Under the pieces are notes generated by a model, which saw nothing but the letters and a program-made list of their open reading frames with translations, was not told the DNA's origin and made no database searches. Of a stretch of DNA of 52,780 nt, positions 23,348 to 31,215 are shown in pieces (positions within the stretch are counted from its first letter, which is position 1; each line of letters opens with the position of its first letter). This DNA is from Streptomyces sabulosicollis. Lineage in GTDB: Bacteria; Actinomycetota; Actinomycetes; Streptomycetales; Streptomycetaceae. The stretch covers positions 1 to 52,780 of the forward strand of contig NZ_JAEEAP010000009.1 in assembly GCF_016103465.1 (NCBI RefSeq), read 5' to 3'. The position numbers were made by a program, and so were the translations under genes.

Positions 23348-24463
23348 ATGTCTAACATAGTGAGTCCGCCGGAGAAGGGGACGCCTTCTCGGGTCGTGGT
23401 CTTCGGTGCCGGATCTCTGGGGCGTGCGCTGTGCTGCTCCCTCGCGGCGCCCGGTTCCGGACCGCTGCGCGTCACGGTCGTGGGGCGGAGCGCGGAGCGG
23501 GCCGGGCAGGTGGCGTACCTGGCCGGGGTCCGCGCCCGGCTGTCGGGCGCCCCCGTCGTCTTCGAGGCGGAGCGGGCCGACCTCGGACCGGCACCCTCCG
23601 GCGCCGACGCCCTCGCGCGGCTCCTCGACCGCACCTCACCCACTCTCGTGGTGATCTGTGCCTCGCGCTTCTCCCCGTGGGAGCGGACCCGCCGGCCGAG
23701 CGCCTGGACCGACCTGGTGGCGTCGGGCGGCTTCGGCCTGGCCCTGCCGCTCCAGGCCGACCTCGCCGTCCGTGTCTCCTCGGCCGTCGCCCGCGCCCGC
23801 CCGGACGCCCGGGTCGTCAACGCCTGCTTTCCGGACGCCGTCAATCCCGTGCTGGCCGCGCTGGGTCTGCCGGTACTGTGCGGTGTCGGCAACGCCGGGC
23901 TCGTGCACGCCTCCCTCCAGCACGCCCTGGGGATCTCGGCACCTGAGCGGCTGAAGGTGCTCGCCCATCACGTCCACCTGCACGCCCCGAGCGGTCCGGA
24001 GGACGAGGCGCTGGCCTGGCTGGACGATGCACCGGTCCCGGACGTGTCGGCGGCGCTCAGCCAACAGCGCGGCATGGACAGGGAGTTGCTCAACCTCGTT
24101 ACCGGGCACGCGGCAGCGAGGCTGGTCACCGCGCTGGCGGACGGGTCCGAGTGGAACACCAGCGTCCCCGGCCCATGGGGACTCCCGGGCGGCTACCCGG
24201 TGCGGGTCCACGACGGTGGTCTGACCCTGGACCTCCCGCCGGGTTTCGCAAGGGAGCGGGCGGTCGCCTGGAACCGGCGGGTGGGCAGGCCCGACGGTGT
24301 CGACGTGCGCGACGGCGAGGTGGTCTTCGTCGGACGCGCCAGGGAAGCCCTACGGTCCGTCTCCGCGCGGATCGCCGAAGGCTTCCCGGTGGCGGACCTG
24401 GACCGGGCGTGTGAGGAACTGGAGGCCGTGCGGAACCTGCTGCGCGCGGCGCCCGCCGGGTGA
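23348..24463 (+). CDS. NAD(P)-dependent Rossmann dehydrogenase (LDH/MDH- or opine-like)
   Basis: A 371-residue protein opening with the dinucleotide motif VVVFGAGSLGRALCCSL and VTVVGRSAERAG, which would bind the adenosine ribose. A second domain begins around residue 160 after NACFPDAVNPVLAALGLPVLCGVGNAG. The pattern resembles the lactate/malate dehydrogenase superfamily or opine-type enzymes, but the canonical catalytic Asp/His pair is not evident. Start ATG 23348 places the Rossmann motif near the N-terminus as usual; the open frame upstream (to 23186) is not supported. It probably oxidises or reduces a pathway amino acid intermediate. Confidence 0.6.
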   Translation: MSNIVSPPEKGTPSRVVVFGAGSLGRALCCSLAAPGSGPLRVTVVGRSAERAGQVAYLAGVRARLSGAPVVFEAERADLGPAPSGADALARLLDRTSPTLVVICASRFSPWERTRRPSAWTDLVASGGFGLALPLQADLAVRVSSAVARARPDARVVNACFPDAVNPVLAALGLPVLCGVGNAGLVHASLQHALGISAPERLKVLAHHVHLHAPSGPEDEALAWLDDAPVPDVSAALSQQRGMDRELLNLVTGHAAARLVTALADGSEWNTSVPGPWGLPGGYPVRVHDGGLTLDLPPGFARERAVAWNRRVGRPDGVDVRDGEVVFVGRAREALRSVSARIAEGFPVADLDRACEELEAVRNLLRAAPAG

Positions 24464-24761
24464 AACCGGGGGAACCGCGGCACCGCCGACCGGTCGTACG
24501 CTCCGCGCCACGGTGCGGGGGTCACCACTGCGCCACTGGGCGCGCGATCGCTCGGCCACCACGCTGTACCGGAATCGCCGCCTTCCACAAAGACGCGGAA
24601 ATGCTCGCCACCGCCGACGGAACCGGAATGGTGAACAGCGTTCTGTGGGGGATTTATGTCAAAGGCCGCCATTCCGGGTCCCGCTGACGCGTTTCGACGG
24701 CAGCCTTGCCTCACTCTTCAGAGTCGGCCGAGCGCCGGAATCGTCAGCTCAAGGAGAAACA
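24464..24761. other. Intergenic region without a supported gene
   Basis: The 298 bases between the dehydrogenase stop and the symporter start contain only short frames (the best is 28 codons from about 24601) with no recognisable sequence. The DNA from 24600 to 24760 is lower in GC and probably carries the symporter promoter. It is the likely right border of the biosynthetic island. Confidence 0.4.
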
Positions 24762-26225
24762 GTGTCGTCTTTCCAGATAGTTGCCCTGATGGTGGTGGCC
24801 TACCTCATCCTCATCGCGGCGGTGAGCGTCATCGCCCGTAAGGCGGGCGTGACGTCGGAAGGATTCGTCCGCGGTGGCCGGGTCTTCCCCGCGGCCGTGA
24901 TCGGTCTGTTCATGGCGTCCGAAGTCGTGGGCACCACGGCCAGTATCGGGACGGCCCAAGGGGCCTACACATACGGAATCTCCGCCGCCTGGAACCTCGG
25001 CGCCCTGGGGATCGGGTTCATCGTCTTCGCCGTGCTGTTCGCGAAGCGATTCAAACAACTCGACGAGGTGACCATCTCCGGCGCCCTGGAACGGGGATAC
25101 GGGCCGGGTGTACGGCGAGCGGCTTCCGTGACCATGATCGTATCGCTCCTCCTGGTGGCCACCGCGGCCTATGTGAGCGGAGGAGCGATGATCTCGGCTC
25201 TGCTCAAGATCGATGCCGACTGGGCCGTCGTGATCGTCGGGGTCCTGTCGAGTGTCTACGTGGTGATCGGCGGTATGCGCTCCGTCATCTACACCAACCT
25301 GATCAACGTCTTCGTCAAAGTGCTGGGGATCGTTGTCGTCGCGGTGTCCGCGTATGTCGCCGCCGGGGGCTACGGCGACATCCATGCGTCCTTACCGCCG
25401 AAGATGCTCGACTGGGACGGAGTCGGCTGGAACCAGATAGGCGCCTGGCTCATCGCGGGCGGCGGCGCCATGTTCGCGACGCAATACGTGGTGCAGGCGA
25501 TGACCGCCGTCAACAACGAGGCCACGGCGCGGAACGCGGGCTTCTACACCAGTCTCGTCCTGATCCCTTATGGCATCCTCGCCGCGTTCATCGGTGTCTG
25601 CGCGGCCGTGGTGCACCCCGACATCGCCAGCATCCAGGCGCTTCCGTCCATGGTCGTCCGTCTCAGCCCGGTTCTTCAGGGCATCGCGGTGACCGGACTG
25701 GTCGCGTCGGTGTTCGGCCTCATATCCGCCCTCACGATCGGCGCTTCCACGCTGCTGCTGAAGGACTTCTACCAGCCGTACGTCAACCCGTCGGGCGACG
25801 AGAGGAAGGCCGTGCGGTTCGCCCGGCTCTCCACCCTCGGCTGCGGGCTGGTCCCGGTGGCGGCCGCCCTGTTCGCGTCGGACGTGCTCGGCATGACCTT
25901 CCTCGCCAAGGCACTCCGGGCCTCCCTGGCCGTCTTCGTCGTCCTGATGTTCCGCCGTCCGTCGTACGGCTCCCGGCAGGGTGCCCTGGCCGCCATCTGC
26001 CTGTCCCTGCCCGCGGTCGTCGGCTGGTACGCGGCGGGCGACCCCTTCGGCATCGACAACGCCTACATCGCCATTCTCACCCCGTTGCTGGTCATGACGA
26101 TCGCCCAGCTCAGCGGGCGCGGCACCAAGGCCAGCGCACCCATCGCCCCGCCTTCCCCGGCCTTCGGGGCCGTCGTGGGTCAGCCCCCGGACCGTACCGG
26201 CCGCGCCCGCGAACGCCGGGACTGA
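24762..26225 (+). CDS. Sodium:solute symporter (SSS family)
   Basis: A 487-residue membrane protein with about 13 hydrophobic segments in the SSS/APC-like arrangement. Diagnostic parts are the GFVRGGR loop after TM1, SEVVGTTASIGTAQGAYTYG in TM2 and VVIGGMRSVIYTN in the fifth/sixth helix, followed by a Ser/Thr-rich helix (FGLISALTIGASTLLLKDFY) matching the sodium site region. AAGGAG precedes GTG 24762. One TTA codon (25392-25394) hints at bldA control like the island genes. It may import an amino acid precursor or be unrelated metabolism; substrate not deducible. Confidence 0.85.
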   Translation: MSSFQIVALMVVAYLILIAAVSVIARKAGVTSEGFVRGGRVFPAAVIGLFMASEVVGTTASIGTAQGAYTYGISAAWNLGALGIGFIVFAVLFAKRFKQLDEVTISGALERGYGPGVRRAASVTMIVSLLLVATAAYVSGGAMISALLKIDADWAVVIVGVLSSVYVVIGGMRSVIYTNLINVFVKVLGIVVVAVSAYVAAGGYGDIHASLPPKMLDWDGVGWNQIGAWLIAGGGAMFATQYVVQAMTAVNNEATARNAGFYTSLVLIPYGILAAFIGVCAAVVHPDIASIQALPSMVVRLSPVLQGIAVTGLVASVFGLISALTIGASTLLLKDFYQPYVNPSGDERKAVRFARLSTLGCGLVPVAAALFASDVLGMTFLAKALRASLAVFVVLMFRRPSYGSRQGALAAICLSLPAVVGWYAAGDPFGIDNAYIAILTPLLVMTIAQLSGRGTKASAPIAPPSPAFGAVVGQPPDRTGRARERRD

Positions 26226-26365
26226 CCTGCCTGGCCCGGCAGTGCTCCTGGGGGAGGGGTTGCCGCTGTGCCGCACGGTGTGGAGGCTGAGGTCGTGAAG
26301 GGGCCCCCGGCTGGTCGAGGATGGTCTGGCCCGCTGCCTGAGCCCGGCCCGACACCAGGAGGAGA

Positions 26366-27487
26366 ATGCCTGTGATCCCCACCGATCTCTACCCGGCCGA
26401 CCGTCTGGAGCGCGCCCGGGAGGCCGCTGCCGCCGCGGGCCTGGACGCGCTGCTGATCAGTCCCGGCGCCGACCTGCGCTATCTCACGGGCTACCACGCC
26501 CTGCCCCTGGAGCGGCTCACCTGTCTCGTGCTCCCCGTGGACGGCGAACCCTTCCTCCTGGTGCCGGAGTTGGAGCGGCCCGCCGCGCTCGCCTCCCCGG
26601 CCGCGCACCTCGGCATCGAGATCACCGGATGGGCCGAGACCGAGGACCCGTATGCCCTCGTGGCGGCCAGGCTGCCCGCCGGTGTGGCCCGGGTCGGCGT
26701 CGACAACCACATGTGGGCCGAGAAGACCGTCGCCTTCCGCGCCGTGCTGCCCGACACCGACCAGGCACTCGCCGGAGAGGTACTCGGCCGGCTGCGGATC
26801 CGCAAGACCGAGGCCGAGGCCGAGGCGCTGCGCCGGGCGGGGGCGGCCATCGACCGGGTGCACGCCCGCATGGGCGAGTGGCTGCGCGCCGGGCGCACCG
26901 AACGTGAGGTCGGCCGGGACATCGCGGAAGCGATCGTGACCGAAGGCCATGCACGGGTCGACTTCGTCATCGTCGGCTCCGGGCCGCACAGCGCCAGTCC
27001 CCACCACGAGCTGTCGGACCGGGTGATCCGGCCCGGTGACCCCGTGGTGGTCGACATCGGGGGCACCACCGAGGACGGCTACTGCTCGGACTCCACCCGC
27101 GACTATGTCGTGGGCGAGCCGCCGGCGGAGTACCGACGGCTGTACGAGGTGCTGTTGAGCGCCCAGCGTGCCCAGACCGACGCGGTGCGGCCGGGTATCA
27201 CGGCCGAGCAGCTGGACGCGATCGGACGGGACGTCATCACGGACGCGGGCTTCGGGCCGCACTTCATCCACCGCACCGGTCACGGCATCGGGCTGGAATC
27301 CCATGAGGAGCCCTATATCGTGGCGGGCTCCGCCCTGCCCCTGGAGCCCGGTATGGCGTTCTCCGTCGAGCCGGGCATCTATCTCCCCGACCGGTACGGA
27401 GCCCGCATCGAGGACATCGTCCTCTGCACCGACGACGGCGGTGAACGGCTCAACCGCATCAGCCGTGAACTGGTCGTCCTGCCGTGA
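26366..27487 (+). CDS. M24-family Xaa-Pro dipeptidase/aminopeptidase
   Basis: A 373-residue two-domain metallopeptidase: creatinase-like N-terminal domain (about 1-135) and pita-bread catalytic domain. Metal ligands are visible as two Asp in VVDIGGTTEDGYCSDSTRDY, His in HRTGHGIGLESHEEPY, Glu in FSVEPGIY and a final Glu in RIEDIVL. AGGAGGAG precedes ATG 26366. It would hydrolyse Xaa-Pro or related dipeptides in the cytoplasm. Proximity to the island and the symporter suggests peptide scavenging or product trimming, but it could be housekeeping. Confidence 0.88.
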   Translation: MPVIPTDLYPADRLERAREAAAAAGLDALLISPGADLRYLTGYHALPLERLTCLVLPVDGEPFLLVPELERPAALASPAAHLGIEITGWAETEDPYALVAARLPAGVARVGVDNHMWAEKTVAFRAVLPDTDQALAGEVLGRLRIRKTEAEAEALRRAGAAIDRVHARMGEWLRAGRTEREVGRDIAEAIVTEGHARVDFVIVGSGPHSASPHHELSDRVIRPGDPVVVDIGGTTEDGYCSDSTRDYVVGEPPAEYRRLYEVLLSAQRAQTDAVRPGITAEQLDAIGRDVITDAGFGPHFIHRTGHGIGLESHEEPYIVAGSALPLEPGMAFSVEPGIYLPDRYGARIEDIVLCTDDGGERLNRISRELVVLP

Positions 27488-27509
27488 CCGTCCGGTACGG
27501 ATCGAAGCG

Positions 27510-27667
27510 TCAGCCGATGGGTTGACGAAGGTGGCCGGGTGGGTGGCGGCGCTCTGGTCGACGAGCGGGCGCCAGGGCCACTTCAGGGTCAGCGAGGAGG
27601 TCTCGTTCGGCGGGGTGACGGCCGCGAAGGCGGGCATCCAGGAGCCCTCCTCGTCCTCCCCGGCCAT
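27510..27667 (-). pseudogene. Possible gene fragment, unidentified
   Basis: On the minus strand an ATG at 27667 opens MAGEDEEGSWMPAFAAVTPPN and continues with natural-looking composition (TLKWPWRPLVDQSAATHPATFVNP) for about 50 residues, then runs without a stop into the antisense of the peptidase gene. The sequence reads like true protein, but no family is recognised and there is no plausible end, so it may be the front or middle of a decayed gene. Confidence 0.3.
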
Positions 27668-27703
27668 GGCGGGTTGATCGTGAAGTCGGTGCTCCCACCA
27701 AGT

Positions 27704-27748
27704 CGCGCACTATCGCGTCCTGCCGGGAACGCGTACTATCGCGTTCTG
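27704..27748. promoter_or_regulatory. Pair of 19-bp direct repeats upstream of siderophore-interacting protein gene
   Basis: CGCGCACTATCGCGTCCTG (27704-27722) and CGCGTACTATCGCGTTCTG (27730-27748) differ at two positions and are spaced 26 bp start to start, ending about 57 bp before the next gene. Each unit also has CGCG flanks around ACTAT. The layout is typical of tandem regulator sites; it does not resemble the DmdR/IdeR iron box. Confidence 0.5.
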
Positions 27749-27805
27749 TTCGAACGGGGGCCCAACTCGCCCCGCACCCACCCGATTTCTCCGAGGAGCA
27801 CTCCC

Positions 27806-28495
27806 ATGCCCACGCTGCTGGACCCGGTCCTGGACCTGCTGATGCTCCGCGGCACCGTCACCGAGGCCGAGCCGATCGCCGCCCGCATGCGCCGGGTGCG
27901 CATCGAGGGCGACGCCCTCGCCGGGCTCGACGTCCGCCCCGGGCAGCAGGTGCGCGTCCTGGTCGGCTCCGGGCTGACCCGCCGCACGTACTCCGTGTGG
28001 CGTCACGACCCCTCCGGTGCCGTCGAGTTGTGCGTGCTGGACCACGCCGGAGCGGGGCCGGGAGCGCGCTGGGGCAGGGGCGTCGCGGTCGGTGAGCGGG
28101 TGCGGCTGGGCAAGCCCGAGGGGTCGTTCACGCTCCGGCCCGAGGCCGCCCACCACGTCTTCGTCGGGGAGGAGACGGCGTCCGTCGCCTTCGGCGCGAT
28201 GCTGGCCGCGCTGCCGCCCGGGGCGCGCGTCTCCGGCTGCGTGGAGACGGAGACGGCCGCGGACCGGCTGCCGCTGACCCACTCGGACCGCCTCGACTGG
28301 CTGACCAGGGGCGGCACTTCACTGCCGGACGCGGTGCGTCGTCTCGCCCCCGAGCCGGGTGGGGTCGCCTACGTCGCCGGGGAGGCCCGTGTCGTGCAGC
28401 GGGTGCGGCAGGTGCTCGTCCGGGAGGCGGGCTGGGACCGTCGCGCGGTGCTCACCAAGCCGTTCTGGGCGCCGGGGAAGCGGGGGCTGGAGTAG
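27806..28495 (+). CDS. Siderophore-interacting protein (SIP family, FAD-binding reductase)
   Basis: A 229-residue protein with a ferredoxin-reductase-like barrel (FAD motif RRTYSVW about residue 62) and a C-terminal SIP NAD(P)H domain (HHVFVGEETASVAFGAMLAALP and YVAGEARVVQRVRQVL). Family members reduce ferric siderophores in the cytoplasm. It is somewhat shorter than the common 250-280 residues. GAGGAG precedes ATG 27806. Regulation through the two upstream direct repeats is plausible. Confidence 0.82.
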   Translation: MPTLLDPVLDLLMLRGTVTEAEPIAARMRRVRIEGDALAGLDVRPGQQVRVLVGSGLTRRTYSVWRHDPSGAVELCVLDHAGAGPGARWGRGVAVGERVRLGKPEGSFTLRPEAAHHVFVGEETASVAFGAMLAALPPGARVSGCVETETAADRLPLTHSDRLDWLTRGGTSLPDAVRRLAPEPGGVAYVAGEARVVQRVRQVLVREAGWDRRAVLTKPFWAPGKRGLE

Positions 28496-28559
28496 GCCGG
28501 AGGGGGCCTTGGCCGTCCTGAGGTGACTCGGGCTGATGCACCCTGCCCGCCCCTCTCGA

Positions 28560-28582
28560 CTAGCTTGCTAGGATGCTAGCAT
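28560..28582. promoter_or_regulatory. Tandem inverted repeats, probable RHH operator/promoter
   Basis: CTAGC-TT-GCTAG (28560-28571) is followed immediately by the perfect 10-bp palindrome ATGCTAGCAT (28573-28582), so the half-site GCTAG recurs four times in 23 bp. It lies 6 bp before the start of a small ribbon-helix-helix protein, as expected for autoregulation by a tetrameric RHH repressor binding tandem sites. Confidence 0.6.
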
Positions 28583-28588
28583 CGAGGC

Positions 28589-28768
28589 GTGGGTGACAAG
28601 GAAGTCAAGCAGTTCAACGTGTACCTGCCGGTCGAGCTGATCAAGCAGGTCAAGTACCACGCCATCGAGTCGGGCATGTCGTTGTCGGCGCTGGTGGCCG
28701 AGGCGCTGCGCGCCTACCTCGACGACGCCCATGGCCACGAACGGCAATCGGCTGAGAAGGAGACCTGA
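28589..28768 (+). CDS. Small ribbon-helix-helix (CopG/Arc-type) regulator, 59 aa
   Basis: A 59-residue protein starting at GTG 28589. [20 protein letters not shown] forms the DNA-binding beta-strand and first helix, and [16 protein letters not shown] the second helix, a complete RHH fold as in CopG/ParD antitoxin-type proteins. The tail is short and polar. It overlaps a strong tandem repeat operator just upstream and ends 1 bp before the VOC gene, so the two are surely co-transcribed. No toxin-like partner is present; the VOC protein occupies that position. Confidence 0.75.
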   Translation: MGDKEVKQFNVYLPVELIKQVKYHAIESGMSLSALVAEALRAYLDDAHGHERQSAEKET

Positions 28769-28769
28769 C

Positions 28770-29114
28770 ATGGCGACCGAGGGAATCGAGGCCGTCTTCC
28801 TGACGACCCACAACTGGGGCAGGTCGGCGAAGTTCTTCCAGGCGCTGGGGTACGAGCTGGAGTTCGCGACCGACCACAACTCCGGACAGCTCCGCAACGG
28901 TGACGGGCCGTACGTCTTCATCGCCGAGATCCCCGAGGACCGGGAGCCCGAGACACGGATCGTGCTGAAGGTGGCGGACGCGGAGGCGTTCCGTCCCGAC
29001 CCCGCCGTCGAGGTGGTCACGCCGTTCGCGGACACCCATGACGGGACCAGGGAGATGACCGTCCGCGATCCCGACGGGCGCCTGTGGAGCGTCCAGGCTC
29101 CCGCCGGGAACTGA
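28770..29114 (+). CDS. VOC-superfamily (glyoxalase-like) protein
   Basis: A 114-residue VOC protein (VFLTTHNWGRSAKFFQALGYELEF ... EMTVRDPDGRLWSVQAP). The last block supplies the usual metal/substrate-binding strand, though a Trp replaces the more common Glu-phi-x motif, so metal binding is uncertain. AAGGAG with 7-nt spacing precedes ATG 28770. It is downstream of the RHH regulator in one operon and upstream of a methyltransferase, suggesting a small detoxification or resistance cassette. Confidence 0.75.
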   Translation: MATEGIEAVFLTTHNWGRSAKFFQALGYELEFATDHNSGQLRNGDGPYVFIAEIPEDREPETRIVLKVADAEAFRPDPAVEVVTPFADTHDGTREMTVRDPDGRLWSVQAPAGN

Positions 29115-29135
29115 CCGCGACGAAAGGGGAACACC

Positions 29136-29993
29136 GTGGTGGACGAGCAGACCGGGGCCCCGGACAGCTCCGCGGTGCGGACCGCCCTGTGGCGGGCCAT
29201 GCATGTCCAGGTCGACCCACCGCCGCATGTGCTCGAGGACGAGGTCGGCCTGCGGCTGGCGGCCCCCGGCGCTGACTGGCGCCACCGCCCCGACATGGAC
29301 CCGGATGCCACCAGCGGGTTCCGGGCGGCCATCGTGGCCCGCGCTCGCTTCATCGAGGACCTGATCGCCGAGCAGGCCGACCGCGGCGTCACCCAGTACG
29401 TCATCCTGGGAGCCGGCCTGGACACCTTCGCCCAGCGCAGGCCGGAGATCGCCTCCCGCGTACGGGTCTTCGAGGTCGACCAGCCCGGCACTCAGGCATG
29501 GAAACGCCAACGCCTGGACGAACTCGGCTACGGCGTCCCCGACTGGCTGCACCTGGTGCCGGTCGACTTCGAGGCGAGCGAGGACTGGCTGAGGGGGCTG
29601 GCCGCTGCCGGTTTCGACTCCGGCGGACCCGCGGTCATCGTCTCCACCGGCGTCACCATGTACCTCACCAAGGACGCCACCGCGGCCACCCTGCGCCAGA
29701 TCGCCGGGCTCGCACCCGGCTCGACGCTCGCCATGACGTTCCTGCTGCCCACCGAACTCCTCGACGACGCCGACCGCCCCGGCCTCCGGGCGAGCGAGGA
29801 AGGCGCGCAAGCATCCGGGACGCCGTTCATCAGCTTCTACGAACCGTCCGAGATGCTGGAACTGGCCCGCGAAGCCGGTTTCCAGGACGTCCGGCACGTG
29901 TCGGGGGCTTCGCACGCCGAGCGCTACTTCGCCGATCGCTCCGACGGCCTCCGCCCGTCAAGCGGGGAGGACCTGCTGCTGGCCACCATCTGA
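29136..29993 (+). CDS. SAM-dependent methyltransferase, LCMT/TIGR00027-like family
   Basis: A 285-residue methyltransferase. YVILGAGLDTFAQRRPE (about residue 88) is motif I of the leucine carboxyl methyltransferase-like group common in Actinobacteria. RVFEVDQPGTQAWKRQRL is the acidic second motif and VIVSTGVTMYLTKD corresponds to motif IV. It starts 21 bp after the VOC gene and is probably part of the RHH-VOC operon. Members typically act on small-molecule or carboxyl oxygens; substrate unknown. Confidence 0.85.
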   Translation: MVDEQTGAPDSSAVRTALWRAMHVQVDPPPHVLEDEVGLRLAAPGADWRHRPDMDPDATSGFRAAIVARARFIEDLIAEQADRGVTQYVILGAGLDTFAQRRPEIASRVRVFEVDQPGTQAWKRQRLDELGYGVPDWLHLVPVDFEASEDWLRGLAAAGFDSGGPAVIVSTGVTMYLTKDATAATLRQIAGLAPGSTLAMTFLLPTELLDDADRPGLRASEEGAQASGTPFISFYEPSEMLELAREAGFQDVRHVSGASHAERYFADRSDGLRPSSGEDLLLATI

Positions 29994-30014
29994 GACGCGC
30001 AGGGCCCGCCCGGG

Positions 30015-30037
30015 CCGCCGGGGTCCGGAACCGGCGG
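30015..30037. terminator. Hairpin after methyltransferase gene
   Basis: CCGCCGG and CCGGCGG form a 7-bp stem with a 9-nt loop, 22 bp after the methyltransferase stop. There is no T-run, which is common in Streptomyces terminators. Confidence 0.4.
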
Positions 30038-30075
30038 ACCGGACCGCCCGCCCGCCGGGGTGCGGTGACGGCCGG

Positions 30076-30282
30076 ATGGCCTCCCGCGATGGCGATGCGA
30101 CGCGTGCCCTTCGACGACGCCTGGTGGACCGCGTGATCGAACTCGCGCACCTGCCCTGGAGCCCGCGGGCGTGCGAGGACGCCTTCGCGCGCAACGTCTG
30201 GTGCGTCGCCGATGACCTGATGACCTACGGCGCCTACGACCGGGCGGGCATCCAGGTGCGTTCCGAGGACCCGACCGTGTGA
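30076..30282 (+). CDS. Small hypothetical protein, 68 aa
   Basis: An open frame of 68 residues (VDRVIELAHLPWSPRACEDAF, then ARNVWCVADDLMTYGAYDRAG) with plausible amino-acid composition, convergent with the TetR gene. No domain or motif is recognised and no ribosome-binding site stands out. The alternative start GTG 30136 would leave 48 residues. It may be a genuine small protein or the end of a decayed gene. Confidence 0.35.
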   Translation: MASRDGDATRALRRRLVDRVIELAHLPWSPRACEDAFARNVWCVADDLMTYGAYDRAGIQVRSEDPTV

Positions 30283-30313
30283 GGTCGCGGTCGCTCCGTG
30301 GGCGCCCCGGATT

Positions 30314-30916
30314 TCAGGAGACGCGCAACGCCTGGCGCCAGTGGTCGGTGACGGTGTGGCGCAGCCGTGCGGTGTCGACGGTGTGGGGGTCGAGGAGGCA
30401 CTGCAGTCCGATCCCGCGCAGCTGTCCGACGACCGCGATGGCGACGTCGGTGGGGTCCACGTCCGGGCGCACGTCGCCGTCGGCGATACCGGCGGTGACG
30501 TCGGCGCGCAGGTCGGAACGGAACGCCTCGTCGCGCTCGCGGAAGATCGGGGCGAGCTCGGACGCGGTGGCCGCTTCCGCCCACAGCAGCAGGAAGGCCC
30601 GGTTCATGGTTCCGGCGGCCCCGGAGGCGCCGACGTAGCCGTCGATGAGGCGCAGGAGCCGGTCCAGCCCGGGTGGGAGGTCCGCGAGCCCGGGGACGAA
30701 GCCGGTCTGCGTCGCGCGGGCCAGTCGTTCGATCAGGGCCTGCTTGGACCCGAAGTGGTGGGTGACGATCCCACGGCTGTACCCCGCTCGTTCGCCGACC
30801 CGTGCCAGCGTCAGCGACCGCACCCCGTGCTCGACGACCAGTTCGGCGGCGGCGTCGAGCAGCGCGGCTTCGGCCTGGGCCCGGCGTTCCTGCTGGGTGC
30901 GGCGAGTGGTGACCAT
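30314..30916 (-). CDS. TetR-family transcriptional repressor
   Basis: A 200-residue TetR protein. The HTH lies at about residues 28-57 (VRSLTLARVGERAGYSRGIVTHHFGSKQALIERL). The helical C-terminal domain (about 70-195) would bind a hydrophobic ligand. Start ATG 30916 is supported by a symmetric operator 13 bp upstream. The neighbour across the promoter is a secreted alginate-lyase-like gene starting 300 bp away, so that gene is a possible but unproven target; autoregulation is more likely. Confidence 0.88.
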   Translation of the reverse strand: MVTTRRTQQERRAQAEAALLDAAAELVVEHGVRSLTLARVGERAGYSRGIVTHHFGSKQALIERLARATQTGFVPGLADLPPGLDRLLRLIDGYVGASGAAGTMNRAFLLLWAEAATASELAPIFRERDEAFRSDLRADVTAGIADGDVRPDVDPTDVAIAVVGQLRGIGLQCLLDPHTVDTARLRHTVTDHWRQALRVS

Positions 30917-30929
30917 GCGGAATATCCTA

Positions 30930-30942
30930 GCAAGTAACTTGC
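30930..30942. promoter_or_regulatory. Likely TetR operator
   Basis: GCAAGT-A-ACTTGC is a perfect 6-bp inverted repeat around one base, 13 bp upstream of the tetR start, in a local AT-rich patch. A further ACAAGT half-site occurs about 10 bp to the right. Position and symmetry fit autorepression. Confidence 0.6.
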
Positions 30943-31215
30943 GTGTTGACTGACAAGTATGTGAGCGTGACGGCCGGCCCTCGGAGCGTTCGTCATCGCG
31001 GTACGCCGCGCCGGACGCCCCTCCGGCGCGCGCCGCGTACGGGGGTGAGGAGTTCGGGCGGCGGATCGGGCCTGCCCGACGCCGTCGCCGCCGCGCGCGA
31101 GCGCGCCGAGGCGGCGTCGGGCATTGACATGTGCACGGGCGGTCCTTATGGTCCAGGCCATTCCTGTCCGTATGTGGGAACTGTGTTCTCATCCATGAAC
31201 AGAAGAGGTCATCGG

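Noticed and set aside
24601-24688. A 28-codon open frame after the dehydrogenase as a second precursor peptide
   Set aside because: No ribosome-binding site, no leader motif such as FDLD, and no similarity to the 51-residue precursor.
24762-27487. Symporter and M24 peptidase as certain members of the biosynthetic island
   Set aside because: A TTA codon and proximity are suggestive, but a 300-bp gap and generic functions do not prove membership.
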